From Actinokineospora inagensis DSM 44258 (lineage in GTDB: Bacteria > Actinomycetota > Actinomycetes > Mycobacteriales > Pseudonocardiaceae), in assembly GCF_000482865.1 (NCBI RefSeq), contig NZ_AXWW01000046.1:1-64000 (forward strand): a DNA stretch of 64,000 nucleotides, read 5' to 3'. The notes under the pieces are model-generated. The model searched no databases. It saw only the letters and a list, made by a program, of their open reading frames with translations, and had not been told where the DNA came from. The number at the start of each line of letters is the position of its first letter. Position 1 is the stretch's first letter. Position numbers and translations under genes: made by a program. Shown here one piece after another: positions 16,747 through 27,484 of this stretch.

Positions 16747-16926
16747 ATGACCCGCACCGAATACAGCGTAAAGACGCACCGATCCCCACATACGCCACAG
16801 TTATCGATGGCCCGACCGGTCGCGCCGCGCTGTGATGACCCAGTCACGCTGCGCCACGCGCTCCCGGCGTGCCACGCTGCGGACACGACCTGTTCCCGGC
16901 GCCCGAAGGAGACCCGAGTTCCATGA
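16747..16926 (+). CDS. Candidate 59-aa leader ORF between the riboswitch and gcvT
   Basis: CAGGAG precedes an ATG at 16747 that opens a 59-codon frame whose TGA overlaps the gcvT ATG (ATGA at 16923-16926). Such an arrangement would couple gcvT translation to the leader. The codons are mixed (TTA, GTA, CGA, CAT occur) and do not show the strong GC3 bias of neighbouring genes. A regulatory upstream frame or a chance frame is therefore more likely than a selected protein. No family is recognised. Confidence 0.35.
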   Translation: MTRTEYSVKTHRSPHTPQLSMARPVAPRCDDPVTLRHALPACHAADTTCSRRPKETRVP

Positions 16927-18023
16927 GCACACCCTCCCCGCTGCACGCGGTGCACGAAGCGCTCGGCGCGGCGTTCACCGACTTCGCGGGCTGGTCGATG
17001 CCGCTGCGCTACGGCAGCGAGCTCGCCGAGCACAAGGCGGTCCGCACCGCGTCCGGTCTGTTCGACCTCAGCCACATGGGCGAGATCGAGCTGACCGGTC
17101 CCGAGGCGGCGCGCGCCCTGGACTACGCGCTGGTCGGCAAGCTGTCCGCGGTGAAGCCGGGCAAAGCCCGCTACACGATGATCTGCGACGCCGCGGGTGG
17201 TGTGCTCGACGACCTGGTCGTCTACCGGCTCGCGGACGACAAGTTCATGGTCGTCGCGAACGCCTCCAACGCCCCCGCGGTGGCCGCCGCGCTGCGCGAG
17301 CGGGCGGAGAAGTTCGACGTCGAGGTCACCGACCGCTCGGCCGACCTCGCGCTGATCGCCGTGCAGGGCCCCACATCGACCGCGATCATCGGCTCGGTCA
17401 CCGGCGCCGACCTCGACGCGCTCAAGTACTACGCCAGCGTTCCCGCCGCCATCGCGGGAATTGACATCCTGTTGGCGCGCACCGGCTACACGGGCGAAGA
17501 CGGCTTCGAGGTCTATGTGGACGGTGACCGCGCCGCCGAGGTGTGGCGGGTGCTCACCGAGGCGGGCAAGGACCACGGCCTGCTCCCGGCCGGGCTCGCC
17601 TGCCGCGACACGCTGCGGCTGGAGGCCGGGATGCCGCTCTACGGCAACGAGTTGACCGCCGACTTCACCCCGTTCGACGCCGGACTCGGCCGGGTCGTCA
17701 AGTTCGACAAGCCGGACGGCTTCGTCGGCGAGGCGGCCCTGCGGCGCCGCCGCGACGCCGACGTGGAGACCAAGGTGCTGGTGGGTCTGGTCGGCCAGGG
17801 CAGGCGCGCCCCCCGACACGGGTACGCCGTGCTCGCGTCCGACGGCACCGAGGTCGGTACCGTCACCAGCGGCGCGCTCTCGCCGACGCTGGGCCACCCG
17901 ATCGCGATGGCCTACGTGCCGGTCGCGGTCAGCGAGCCGGGCACCGCGCTCACCGTGGACATCCGCGGCACCGGCACCCCGGTCGAGGTCGTCAAGCTGC
18001 CCTTCTACCAGCGTCCAGCCTGA
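16923..18023 (+). CDS. gcvT: Aminomethyltransferase, T-protein of the glycine cleavage system
   Basis: This 366-aa folate-dependent enzyme releases ammonia and transfers the methylene group from the H-protein-bound aminomethyl intermediate to tetrahydrofolate. Family landmarks are SGLFDLSHMGEIELTGPEA, ILLARTGYTGEDGFEVY, GLACRDTLRLEAGMPLYGNE and the C-terminal barrel PRHGYAVLASDG. The start is ATG 16923 behind GAAGGAG; the longer upstream frame is untypical. It is the first gene after the glycine riboswitch, followed by gcvH, glyA and sdaA. The P-protein gene is not in the window, while a dihydrolipoyl dehydrogenase lies at 25.9 kb. Confidence 0.95.
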   Translation: MSTPSPLHAVHEALGAAFTDFAGWSMPLRYGSELAEHKAVRTASGLFDLSHMGEIELTGPEAARALDYALVGKLSAVKPGKARYTMICDAAGGVLDDLVVYRLADDKFMVVANASNAPAVAAALRERAEKFDVEVTDRSADLALIAVQGPTSTAIIGSVTGADLDALKYYASVPAAIAGIDILLARTGYTGEDGFEVYVDGDRAAEVWRVLTEAGKDHGLLPAGLACRDTLRLEAGMPLYGNELTADFTPFDAGLGRVVKFDKPDGFVGEAALRRRRDADVETKVLVGLVGQGRRAPRHGYAVLASDGTEVGTVTSGALSPTLGHPIAMAYVPVAVSEPGTALTVDIRGTGTPVEVVKLPFYQRPA

Positions 18024-18044
18024 ACCCAGGAGAACGAGATCCAG

Positions 18045-18421
18045 ATGAGCAACCCGGAGAACCTCGGCTACACCGCGGAGCACGAGTGGGTCGACACGGC
18101 CGACCTGACCGCCGCCACCGTCGGGGTGACCAAGTACGCCGCCGACTCCCTGGGCGACGTGGTGTACGTCCAGTTGCCCGAGGTGGGCGCGCAGGTGACC
18201 GCGGGCGAGTCGTGCGGCGAGATCGAGTCGACCAAGTCGGTGTCGGACCTGTTCGCCCCGGCGGACGGGGTCGTGGTGGAGATCAACGAGGCGGTTGTGG
18301 ACACCCCCGAGCTGGTCAACACCGACCCGTTCGGTGACGGCTGGCTGTTCCGGCTGCGCGTCGAGAGCGAGCCGGAGCTGCTGGACGCCGCCGCGTACGC
18401 CGAGCACACGAAGGAGGGCTG

Positions 18422-18422
<1 letters not shown>
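18045..18422 (+). CDS. gcvH: Glycine cleavage system H protein
   Basis: This 125-aa lipoyl carrier protein shuttles the aminomethyl group between the P, T and L proteins. The lipoylation motif ESTKSVSDL places the modified lysine at about residue 64. EHEWV near the N-terminus and GDGWLFRLR near the C-terminus are standard. It lies 21 bp behind gcvT and overlaps the start of glyA by one base. Confidence 0.95.
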
Positions 18423-19699
<1,277 letters not shown>

Positions 19700-19710
19700 T
19701 CGACCGCCCC

Positions 19711-19737
19711 GGGCCGCGCCGAGACCCGGCGCGGCCC
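19711..19737 (+). terminator. GC-rich hairpin between glyA and sdaA
   Basis: GGGCCGCGCC (19711-19720), a 7-nt loop and GGCGCGGCCC (19728-19737) form a perfect 10-bp stem. No U-tract follows. It may attenuate read-through from glyA into sdaA or stabilise the upstream message. Confidence 0.6.
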
Positions 19738-19762
19738 GGCGGCCTAACAAGGAGGAAACGTC

Positions 19763-21136
19763 GTGGCGGTCAGTGTCTTCGACCTGTTCAGCATCGGCAT
19801 CGGGCCGTCCAGCTCGCACACCGTCGGGCCGATGCGCGCCGCGCTGATGTTCGCCGACGGGCTGCGCGCGGCGGGAGCGCTGGGCGACACCGCCCGGGTG
19901 CGGACCGAGCTGTTCGGCTCACTCGGCGCCACCGGCCACGGCCACGGCAGCGACAAGGCGGTGCTGCTCGGCCTGGAGGGGGAACGGCCGGAAGACATCG
20001 ACACGGACTCGGTGCCGTCCCGGGTCGCCGCCATCCGGGAGACCGGGCGGCTCCGGCTGCTGGGTTCGCACCCGATCGCCTTCACCGAGGACACCGACCT
20101 CGTCATGCACCGGCGCAAGTCGCTGCCGTTGCACCCCAACGGGATGACCTTCGTGGCGTGGTCCGCTGACGGGACCGAACTGTCGTCACGGACGTACTAC
20201 TCCGTGGGCGGCGGTTTCGTGCTCGACGAGAACGCCGCGGACGGGCCGGTGATCTCGGCCGACACGACGCCGGTGCCGTTCCCGTTCCGCACCGCGGCGG
20301 ACCTGTTGGCGCACTGCGCGTCCAGCGGGAAGACGATCGCGCAGGTCATGCTCGCCAATGAACTGGTGTGGCGTACCGCGGCCGAGGTGCGGTCGGGGCT
20401 GCTGGCGATCTGGCAGGTCATGCAGGACTGCGTGGCGCGGGGGTGTGAGCAGGAGGGCGTGCTGCCCGGGGGGCTTCGCGTGCCTCGGCGGGCGAAAGCG
20501 TTGCACGACAAGCTTCTCGCGGAGAGCGGTGAAGGGGATCCGCTGTACGTGATGGACTGGGTGAGCCTGTTCGCCTTGGCTGTCAACGAAGAGAACGCCT
20601 CGGGTGGGCGGGTCGTGACCGCGCCGACGAACGGTGCTGCGGGGATCATTCCTGCGGTGTTGCACTACTACACGCGGTTCTTGTCGGTGGCGAATGATGA
20701 TGGGGTTGTTGACTTCCTCCTCACCGCTGCGGCGATTGGGGTGGTGTTGAAGGAGACCGGATCGATCTCGGGGGCTGAGGTGGGGTGCCAGGGAGAGGTC
20801 GGGTCTGCTTGCGCGATGGCCGCGGCGGGGTTGACCGCGGTGCTGGGTGGGTCGGTGGCGCAGGTGGAGAACGCGGCGGAGATCGGGTTGGAGCATCATC
20901 TCGGGTTGACGTGTGACCCGGTGGGGGGGTTGGTGCAGATCCCGTGCATCGAGCGGAACGCGGTGGGGTCGACGAAGGCGATCAACGCATCGCGGATGGC
21001 GTTGCGGGGGGACGGGACGCATGTCGTGCACCTGGACAAGGTGATCAAGACGATGCGGGAGACGGGGAATGACATGCACACGAAGTACAAGGAGACGGCG
21101 CGTGGGGGGTTGGCGTTGAATGTGATCGAGTGTTGA
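19763..21136 (+). CDS. sdaA: L-serine ammonia-lyase (L-serine dehydratase), single-chain
   Basis: This 457-aa iron-sulfur enzyme converts L-serine to pyruvate and ammonia. The N-terminal domain begins with [20 protein letters not shown], typical of SDH-beta. The alpha domain carries the cysteines expected to bind the [4Fe-4S] cluster ([16 protein letters not shown] and [18 protein letters not shown]). The GTG at 19763 has a strong AAGGAGGAA ribosome binding site. It completes a glycine/serine degradation operon. The last third of the gene uses noticeably more T and G at third positions than the first third. Confidence 0.93.
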   Translation: MAVSVFDLFSIGIGPSSSHTVGPMRAALMFADGLRAAGALGDTARVRTELFGSLGATGHGHGSDKAVLLGLEGERPEDIDTDSVPSRVAAIRETGRLRLLGSHPIAFTEDTDLVMHRRKSLPLHPNGMTFVAWSADGTELSSRTYYSVGGGFVLDENAADGPVISADTTPVPFPFRTAADLLAHCASSGKTIAQVMLANELVWRTAAEVRSGLLAIWQVMQDCVARGCEQEGVLPGGLRVPRRAKALHDKLLAESGEGDPLYVMDWVSLFALAVNEENASGGRVVTAPTNGAAGIIPAVLHYYTRFLSVANDDGVVDFLLTAAAIGVVLKETGSISGAEVGCQGEVGSACAMAAAGLTAVLGGSVAQVENAAEIGLEHHLGLTCDPVGGLVQIPCIERNAVGSTKAINASRMALRGDGTHVVHLDKVIKTMRETGNDMHTKYKETARGGLALNVIEC

Positions 21137-21159
21137 GGGGTGTGGATCTTGTGGGTTGT

Positions 21160-21393
21160 CGATCTTGTCGGGGGGCTTGGGTAGGCTGTTTATTCAGGGG
21201 CTCAAGTTTGGGTTGATCATGGTGCTTGGGCGGGTGGGCGTTCTTGTCGGGGGGTCGGTCTAGGCTGTGTATTTGGGGGCTTTTCGTCGGGTTGATCTTG
21301 GTGTGAGGGGGCACTGGACCTCGGCTGCGCCTCGGGGTTCGGCCTGGTCGCCTGGCGGCGACGCCGGCCTCGGGCGCCAGATAAATGCGGGGT
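21160..21393. repeat. Satellite units flanking hairpin copy A
   Basis: Two diverged units with the core TAGGCTGTGTATT-GGGGGCT and GGGTTGATC(A/T)TGG lie at about 21165-21225 and 21245-21303. They are followed by a GC-rich block at about 21303-21382 with CCTCGGGGTTCGGCC and GGCGCCAGAT. The same units occur, in the same order, next to the hairpins near 38.2, 55.7 and 55.9 kb. Confidence 0.7.
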
Positions 21394-21541
21394 GCCCGTT
21401 GTGGTGAAGTTGTTTTGTTTGGGGCCCCTAGCGGCAGCCTGGGTAAGGCTAAAAGGCGGGGCCACTGGAAAGCGTGGCCTTACCCGCCAGCCGGCTTAGG
21501 CCACCGCTCCCCCCAAACAAAACAACTCCACCACAACGGGC
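21394..21541. repeat. Long hairpin element, copy A
   Basis: Arms of 31 nt at 21394-21424 and 21511-21541 pair with one mismatch. Inside them lie a second stem (AGCGG-CA-GCCT with AGGC-CA-CCGCT) and a third stem (GGGTAAGGC with GCCTTACCC). The apex contains CTAAAAGGCGGGGCCACTGG. It sits between the convergent genes sdaA and ku. Satellite units with GGCGCGCGGCGCAGG and TTCGTCGATGGGG continue to about 21620. Confidence 0.85.
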
Positions 21542-21646
21542 AGTTGGTGTCGGCGGGTCCCGAGGCGCGCGGCGCAGGCTGGCGGCCTTCGTCGATGGGG
21601 GTGGGGGTGGACCTTTGGGGTGGCGCTTGGTGATTTGTTGTTGTGG

Positions 21647-22600
21647 TTAGGAGGCTGCTTGGGTTTTTGTGGAGGCGGCGGTGATGGCTTGGTGGAGTTC
21701 GTCGCGGGTCATTTTGGAGCGGCCCTTGATGTCGAGTTCGCGGGCGCGTTTGTCGAGGTCTGATTTGGTGAGGGAGGTGAGGTCGTCCTCGGTTGGGTTT
21801 GGGGTGGGGGTGGTGCGCTTTTTGCGGCTTTCGACGCTTTTGCTGAGGGCTTCGAAGAGGTCGATGACCTTGGTGGGGGACTGGGGGGCTTCTTCGGCGA
21901 CGATGTCGCGGCCGTCTTTTTTGTCCTCGATCAATTGTTCTACGCGTTGGGTGTAGGTGTCGTGGTAGTCGTCGGGGTTCCACTGGTCGGTCATGGAGTC
22001 GATGAGGTTGATGGCCATGTCGAGTTCTTTGCCGCGTGCGGGGGTGATTTCCGGTAGGGACTTGATTTCCTTGGCGGGGTCGCGGAGGTCTTCGACGAAG
22101 AGCATGGTGGTGAGGACCAGCAGGTCGTCGTCGGAGGCGCGGATGGCTGTCAGGTATTCCTTGCCGCGCATGACGAAGGTGGCTACGCCTGCTCGGTTGG
22201 TCTTTCGCATGGCTTGGAGGAGGAGGCTGTAAGCTTTCGAATACTCCTCTTTGGACGGGGCGAGCCAGTACGTCTTCTGGAAGTGGATGGGGTCGATCTC
22301 CTCGACCGACACGAATGACGAAATGTCAATCGTGCGGGAGCGGCCGGGGGCGATGTGGTCCAGTTCTTCCGGTTCGATGATGACGTACTCACCGCCGCCG
22401 ACTTCGGCGCCCTTGACGATGTCGGCGTAGGCGACCTCGGCGCCGGTGCGTTCGTTCACCCGCTTGTAGCGGATGCGGTCGGAGGTGCCGCGTTCGAACT
22501 GGCGGAAGCTGATGGTGTGGTCCTCGGTGGCGCTGTAGAGGTCCACGGGGACCGTGACCAGCCCGAAGTTGATCGCACCGTGCCAAATCGGTCGTGCCAC
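21647..22600 (-). CDS. ku: Ku protein for non-homologous end joining
   Basis: This 317-aa bacterial Ku homologue binds DNA double-strand ends and recruits ligase D. It begins with the family signature MARPIWHGAINFGLVTVPV and carries RIRYKRVNERTGAEV, then HFQKTYWLAPSKEEYSKAYSLL. The C-terminal tail (about 270-317) contains a helical segment (LTKSDLDKRARELDIKG, MTRDELHQAI) resembling a SAP DNA-binding motif. GGAGG lies upstream of ATG 22600. No ligD gene is adjacent, so the partner ligase must be elsewhere. Confidence 0.93.
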   Translation of the reverse strand: MARPIWHGAINFGLVTVPVDLYSATEDHTISFRQFERGTSDRIRYKRVNERTGAEVAYADIVKGAEVGGGEYVIIEPEELDHIAPGRSRTIDISSFVSVEEIDPIHFQKTYWLAPSKEEYSKAYSLLLQAMRKTNRAGVATFVMRGKEYLTAIRASDDDLLVLTTMLFVEDLRDPAKEIKSLPEITPARGKELDMAINLIDSMTDQWNPDDYHDTYTQRVEQLIEDKKDGRDIVAEEAPQSPTKVIDLFEALSKSVESRKKRTTPTPNPTEDDLTSLTKSDLDKRARELDIKGRSKMTRDELHQAITAASTKTQAAS

Positions 22601-22664
22601 GCCTGCCTCCCCGACTCCTGGGTTACTCCATCAGTGTGTACCAGGAAGGGGGCGAAAGTCCTGT

Positions 22665-23456
22665 TCAGCGCTCGTCGGTGACCAGACCGGCACGCAGCGT
22701 CTCCAGGGTGCGGGCCAGCAGGCGGGACACGTGCATCTGCGACACGCCGATCTTCTCGGCGATCTGGGTCTGCGTCATGTTCCGGAAGAACCGCAGCAGC
22801 AGGATCCGGCGTTCCCGTTCCGGGAGTCGCTCGATCAGGGGACGCAGTGACTCGTGGTCCTCGATGCCGAGCAGCGCCGAGTCGTCCTCGCCGAGGGTGT
22901 CGGCCAGCGGGTCGGAGTCCGGGTCACCGGCGGAGAGGGCCTCGTCCAGCGACACCGACTGGTAGACCTGACCGGCCTCCAAGCCCTCGTACACCTCTTC
23001 CCGGCTCATCCCCAGGTGAGCGGCGATCTCGCTCGGCGTCGGCGCCCGGCCCAGCCGCTGGGACAGCTCGTTGCCCGCGGCGGTGATGGTCAGGTGCAGC
23101 TCCTTCAACCGGCGCGGCACCCGCACCGCCCACGCCGTGTCCCGGAAGTACCGGCGCACCTCGCCCATGATCGTGGGGACGGCGAACGACAGGAAGTCGA
23201 TGCCCCTGGTCGGGTCGAACCGGTCCACCGCGTGGATCAGGCCCACCATGGCGACCTGCGTCAGGTCGTCGCGGGCCACACCGCGGTGGGCGAACCGCAG
23301 CGCGATGTGCTCGGCCAGCGGCAGGTGGCCGGTCACCAGCTTGTCCCGCACCACCTCGCGGTGCTGGTCCTCCTCGGGCAAGTCCGCCAACTCCGTGAAC
23401 AGCGGCGCCAAGTGGCTGTACTCGTGCGCGGAGCCGGTCGGTGTCTCCGCGTTCAC
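22665..23456 (-). CDS. SigB/SigF-type general-stress sigma factor
   Basis: This 263-aa group 3 sigma factor has region 2 (HIALRFAHRGVARDDLTQVA, then GLIHAVDRFDPTRGIDFLSF and VPTIMGEVRRYFRDTAWAVRVPRRLKEL), region 3 (APTPSEIAAHLGMSREEVYEGLEA) and a region 4 helix-turn-helix (MTQTQIAEKIGVSQMHVSRLLARTL). The GTG at 23456 overlaps the stop of the anti-sigma gene by four bases, so the two are co-translated. The wording matches SigB/SigF factors that control stress or sporulation genes. Several sites in this window resemble its likely promoter consensus. Confidence 0.93.
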   Translation of the reverse strand: MNAETPTGSAHEYSHLAPLFTELADLPEEDQHREVVRDKLVTGHLPLAEHIALRFAHRGVARDDLTQVAMVGLIHAVDRFDPTRGIDFLSFAVPTIMGEVRRYFRDTAWAVRVPRRLKELHLTITAAGNELSQRLGRAPTPSEIAAHLGMSREEVYEGLEAGQVYQSVSLDEALSAGDPDSDPLADTLGEDDSALLGIEDHESLRPLIERLPERERRILLLRFFRNMTQTQIAEKIGVSQMHVSRLLARTLETLRAGLVTDER

Positions 23457-23908
23457 CCGGCACCCGCCGTCCCGGTCCGCAAGACGTTGATGTGCACCTT
23501 GGGTCTCCCGTCCGAACCGGGGGCAACACCGCACTCGACACTATCGGCGAGAGCGGTGAGCACCTGCCACCCGAACGAGGTGGTATCGGGGCCCGCGTCG
23601 TCCACCGCCTCGACCGACGCGTCCACCTCCAACGCCCCGGCGTGCGGCACGAACGCGCACTCCAGCACCGCGCCCGGCGCGGCCAACCCGACCAGCGTGG
23701 CGGCGACCTCGTCCACCGCCAGCGTCAGGTCCGCCCAGGTGTCCGGGTCGTCGTCCAACCCGGCCGCCAACACCCCCGCGACCGTCCGCAACACGGGCAG
23801 GTTCGCCAGGTCCGCGCGCACCCGCACGGCCACCCGACCGCGCACCGGCCGACCGCCGTTCGGGACGTCCCCGGACGACGAGTGCGCGTTCTGCTCGCCG
23901 CTGGTCAT
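23453..23908 (-). CDS. Anti-sigma factor, RsbW/UsfX-like
   Basis: This 151-aa protein is encoded directly upstream of and overlapping the sigma gene, as rsbW/usfX is with sigB/sigF. The GHKL-type core is recognisable (RVRADLANLPVLRTVAGVLA, then DLTLAVDEVAATLVGLAAPG and TTSFGWQVLTALADSVE). The usual N-box asparagine and the D-x-G-x-G ATP-binding motif are not visible, as is also the case in its paralogue at 43.8 kb. The start is ATG 23908. It should hold the sigma factor inactive until a STAS antagonist displaces it; several candidate antagonists are encoded further right. Confidence 0.85.
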   Translation of the reverse strand: MTSGEQNAHSSSGDVPNGGRPVRGRVAVRVRADLANLPVLRTVAGVLAAGLDDDPDTWADLTLAVDEVAATLVGLAAPGAVLECAFVPHAGALEVDASVEAVDDAGPDTTSFGWQVLTALADSVECGVAPGSDGRPKVHINVLRTGTAGAG

Positions 23909-23937
23909 CGGCACGGGGTTCCGGTCATGTCGACCAC

Positions 23938-23963
23938 GTACCCGCAAAACCGGCCGGGGACAC
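23938..23963 (-). promoter_or_regulatory. Stress-type promoter of the anti-sigma/sigma operon
   Basis: Read on the minus strand, GTGT (23960-23963), 16 nt and GGGTAC (23938-23943) match the general-stress consensus GNNT-N14-16-GGGTAC. The predicted start is about 22 nt before the anti-sigma ATG, so the operon is probably autoregulated. Confidence 0.6.
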
Positions 23964-23986
23964 GTGCGCGTTCGAGTGGCCGCCGC

Positions 23987-24463
23987 TCACGGACGGGCCG
24001 AGTCCGCGATCGGGCCGAGCACCTCGTAGGGCGGCACCCACCCCTGCTCCACCAACACCCGGTACAGGTCGTGCACCGCCTGGTCCAACTCCGCCCGCTC
24101 CTGACCGGCTTTCGCCAGCGCCCGCGCCGCGTCCAGCAGCGCCTCGTCCAACCGCACCGGCGCCACTCCGGCGTCCGGCTCGGACTCGTCACCGCCGATG
24201 TTGCGCCGCAGGTAGCTGTCCAGCGGCTCGACCGACGGTTCGGCGAACATGCCGACCACCAGGTGCGCGACCCGGTGCAGCTTGGTGTTGTACTGCTGGG
24301 AGAGCCGCACCAGCGCGTCGAACGCCTCCTTCGGCGAACACCGGCGCAACACCACCAGCACGCCCATGGCCTGCTCGATGGTCGCCCGGGTGCGCAGGGC
24401 GCGCCGCAGACCGTCCAACTCGGACTGCAACTGGGCCACCCGCGAGTTCGGGTCCGGCGTCAC
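23987..24463 (-). CDS. ANTAR-domain protein
   Basis: This 158-aa protein has an N-terminal coiled segment (RVAQLQSELDGLRRALRTRA) leading into an ANTAR RNA-binding domain (RATIEQAMGVLVVLRRCSPK, EAFDALVRLSQQYNTKLHRVA, about residues 30-80). A C-terminal helical domain of unknown type follows. ANTAR proteins bind dual-hairpin RNA to prevent termination. No GAF or receiver sensor is attached here. The GTG at 24463 is chosen because GGAGGG lies 5 nt upstream; ATG 24541 (MDAERE) would add 26 residues. It lies just upstream of the anti-sigma operon, in the same direction. Confidence 0.82.
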   Translation of the reverse strand: MTPDPNSRVAQLQSELDGLRRALRTRATIEQAMGVLVVLRRCSPKEAFDALVRLSQQYNTKLHRVAHLVVGMFAEPSVEPLDSYLRRNIGGDESEPDAGVAPVRLDEALLDAARALAKAGQERAELDQAVHDLYRVLVEQGWVPPYEVLGPIADSARP

Positions 24464-24885
24464 CGGCGCCCTCCGGCTCGCCCCTGCGGTCTTCGCACCG
24501 CGGTGCCCATATGACGGTCTTCCCTCCCGCTCCGCGTCCATCCGGCCGACCCCGGCGCGACGTTGGGGTCGACACAGGGGCTGTCCGCGTTCGGCGAGGG
24601 GACGCGTCACGAGCGACAACACCGCCGGGAGACCGGCGGGGTCGGGCAGCACGCAGCCCCTCGCTTCCCGCGAGTGCCGGGCGGCGAGGTCCCCGAAGGG
24701 CCTGCTGGCTCGGGCTGTCGCCCCCGGCGTGCTGCGGCTGCTTGCTCAACCGCTACCGGAGCACTCTAAAGATCACGCCGAAGCGGGCACAAGGCGGGTC
24801 GGGTCCCGCCCGGCGGGCCGCGGCCGTTCCGCCTACGGTGGGTCGCGCAAGCCGCACGACAAGGTGACACGGAAAGGAGCCAGAC
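24464..24885. other. Gene-free region between the ANTAR gene and the HesB-like gene
   Basis: No credible gene is seen in this 422-bp divergent region, apart from a possible N-terminal extension of the ANTAR protein up to 24541 or 24652. CGGGTCGGGTCCCGCCCGGCGGGCCG near 24800 has imperfect dyad symmetry. AAGGAG at 24876 is the ribosome binding site of the next gene. Confidence 0.4.
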
Positions 24886-25182
24886 ATGCTGGCGGTGACA
24901 GAGGCGGCGGCGGACGCGATCAGCGCGCTGACCGCGCAGGACGGGGTGCCGGAGACCGGGGGGCTGCGGTTCACCCTGGTCACGCCCGAGGTCGACGGAG
25001 CACCACTGGCGGTGGCGTTGGCACCCGAACCGGTGGCGGGCGACCAGGTGGTGACCGCGAACGCGGCGCAGGTCTTCCTCGAGCCGGGGGCGGCCGAACT
25101 GCTCGCCGACAAGGTCCTCGACGTGCAGCCCGACGCGGAGGGCCAGCTCAACTTCGCGGTGCTGCACCAGCCCACCGACTGA
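24886..25182 (+). CDS. HesB/IscA-fold protein lacking cysteines
   Basis: This 98-aa protein matches the HesB/YadR (A-type iron-sulfur carrier) fold: LAVTEAAADAISALTAQDG, then GGLRFTLV, VFLEPGAAELLADKVLDVQ and a final LNFAVLHQ strand. A-type carriers bind iron-sulfur clusters through three conserved cysteines, but this product contains no cysteine at all, so it cannot do so in the usual way. Similar cysteine-free relatives occur in actinobacteria with no assigned function. ATG 24886 has an AAGGAG ribosome binding site. Confidence 0.75.
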   Translation: MLAVTEAAADAISALTAQDGVPETGGLRFTLVTPEVDGAPLAVALAPEPVAGDQVVTANAAQVFLEPGAAELLADKVLDVQPDAEGQLNFAVLHQPTD

Positions 25183-25205
25183 GGTGTGATCTGCGCCTAT
25201 CGAGT

Positions 25206-25230
25206 GATTGAAACCACCTGACCTGGGTAG
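25206..25230 (+). promoter_or_regulatory. Candidate stress-type promoter
   Basis: GATT, a 15-nt spacer and GGGTAG lie 39 bp before the next gene. This fits GNNT-N14-16-GGGTA with a final-base mismatch. The evidence is weak on its own. Confidence 0.3.
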
Positions 25231-25268
25231 CCAGCGGACGGGGGATTTTCGGACTCGGGAGGCGGAAC

Positions 25269-25814
25269 ATGGCACGCGGCACGCGGTTGACGGTGGTCCC
25301 CACGGCGCAGGCACCGCTGTGGCGCGGGCTGGACTACGGGCCCGCGGTGGTCGTGCTCAGCCCCGCAGCCGCGAGACCCGCCGATCTCCCGGTCGCCTGG
25401 CAACCGCTGGAACAGCTCTACCAGGTCGCCTGGTGCGCCATCCCGCCGGGAGCGGACGGCGCGGGCTCCCTCGACCGGGTCGAGGACGTCTTGGAGACGC
25501 TGGCCGACCGGCGCACCCGCACCCAGGTCGTCGCGCACACCGCGCTGACCGACGTGGCCTGCCGCATCGCGGCCGAGTTCCCGGACATCGTCCGCGGCCT
25601 CGTCCTCGTCGGCCCCGGCCGCACACCGGAACCGACCGGGGTACCGACCCGTCGGGTCACCCTGGCCAAGACCGCCGTCGGGCCGGGCGCACTGGCCCGG
25701 CCCGACGTGGTCGACGACATCACAGCCGCCTTGGCGGCCGCGGACCACCGTGCCCCGCGCGAGGCGGAGTCAATCCGCATTCGCTGGACCGCTCCCGAAG
25801 CCGTCGGCGAGTAA
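25269..25814 (+). CDS. Alpha/beta-hydrolase-like protein without a recognisable nucleophile
   Basis: This 181-aa product resembles half of an alpha/beta hydrolase: GPAVVVLSPAAARPADLPVA, then TQVVAHTALTDVACRIAAEF and PDIVRGLVLVGPGRTPEPTG. At the nucleophile elbow, where G-x-S-x-G is expected, it reads A-H-T-A-L, so serine catalysis is unlikely. The C-terminal cap and catalytic histidine region is missing or very short. It may be a shortened, non-catalytic member of the family with a binding or regulatory role, or a decaying gene with an intact frame. Position 25269 is the only good start. Confidence 0.55.
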   Translation: MARGTRLTVVPTAQAPLWRGLDYGPAVVVLSPAAARPADLPVAWQPLEQLYQVAWCAIPPGADGAGSLDRVEDVLETLADRRTRTQVVAHTALTDVACRIAAEFPDIVRGLVLVGPGRTPEPTGVPTRRVTLAKTAVGPGALARPDVVDDITAALAAADHRAPREAESIRIRWTAPEAVGE

Positions 25815-25949
25815 GGCGATCGCGCACTCTTCCCGCAGGCGACTGCCATCCACAGTGGCCAGGACCCACCGGTTCCGGCCGGTGTGGGCGGGGTCGCGGT
25901 TGTGGGCGGTGCCGGGCGTCGGCCAGGGTGGGGCGAATATCGTGGTGGT

Positions 25950-27350
<1,401 letters not shown>

Positions 27351-27385
27351 CCCCGGGTGGGTGAACTCCACCGCCGCCCAACTGG

Positions 27386-27408
27386 GCGTCGTCCGATTCG
27401 GACGACGC
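27386..27408 (+). terminator. Terminator-like hairpin after lpd
   Basis: GCGTCGTCCG (27386-27395), ATT and CGGACGACGC (27399-27408) form a perfect 10-bp stem with a 3-nt loop. It lies 36 bp after the lpd stop codon. Confidence 0.7.
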
Positions 27409-27484
27409 GCGCCTGAGCGCGTCGGGTGCCCGGGGTGCACGCTGCAAGGCGAGCCACCCCGGTGCCCGACGTGAAAGGCGAGCC

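Noticed and set aside
16354-16926. A 190-aa frame spanning the end of cbiO, the riboswitch and the leader
   Set aside because: It runs through a structured RNA and another gene. Only its last 60 codons, with their own start site, are worth considering.
21385-21640. Small ORFs through the long hairpin elements on both strands
   Set aside because: They arise from the palindromic sequence, differ between copies, and have no ribosome binding sites or protein-like composition.
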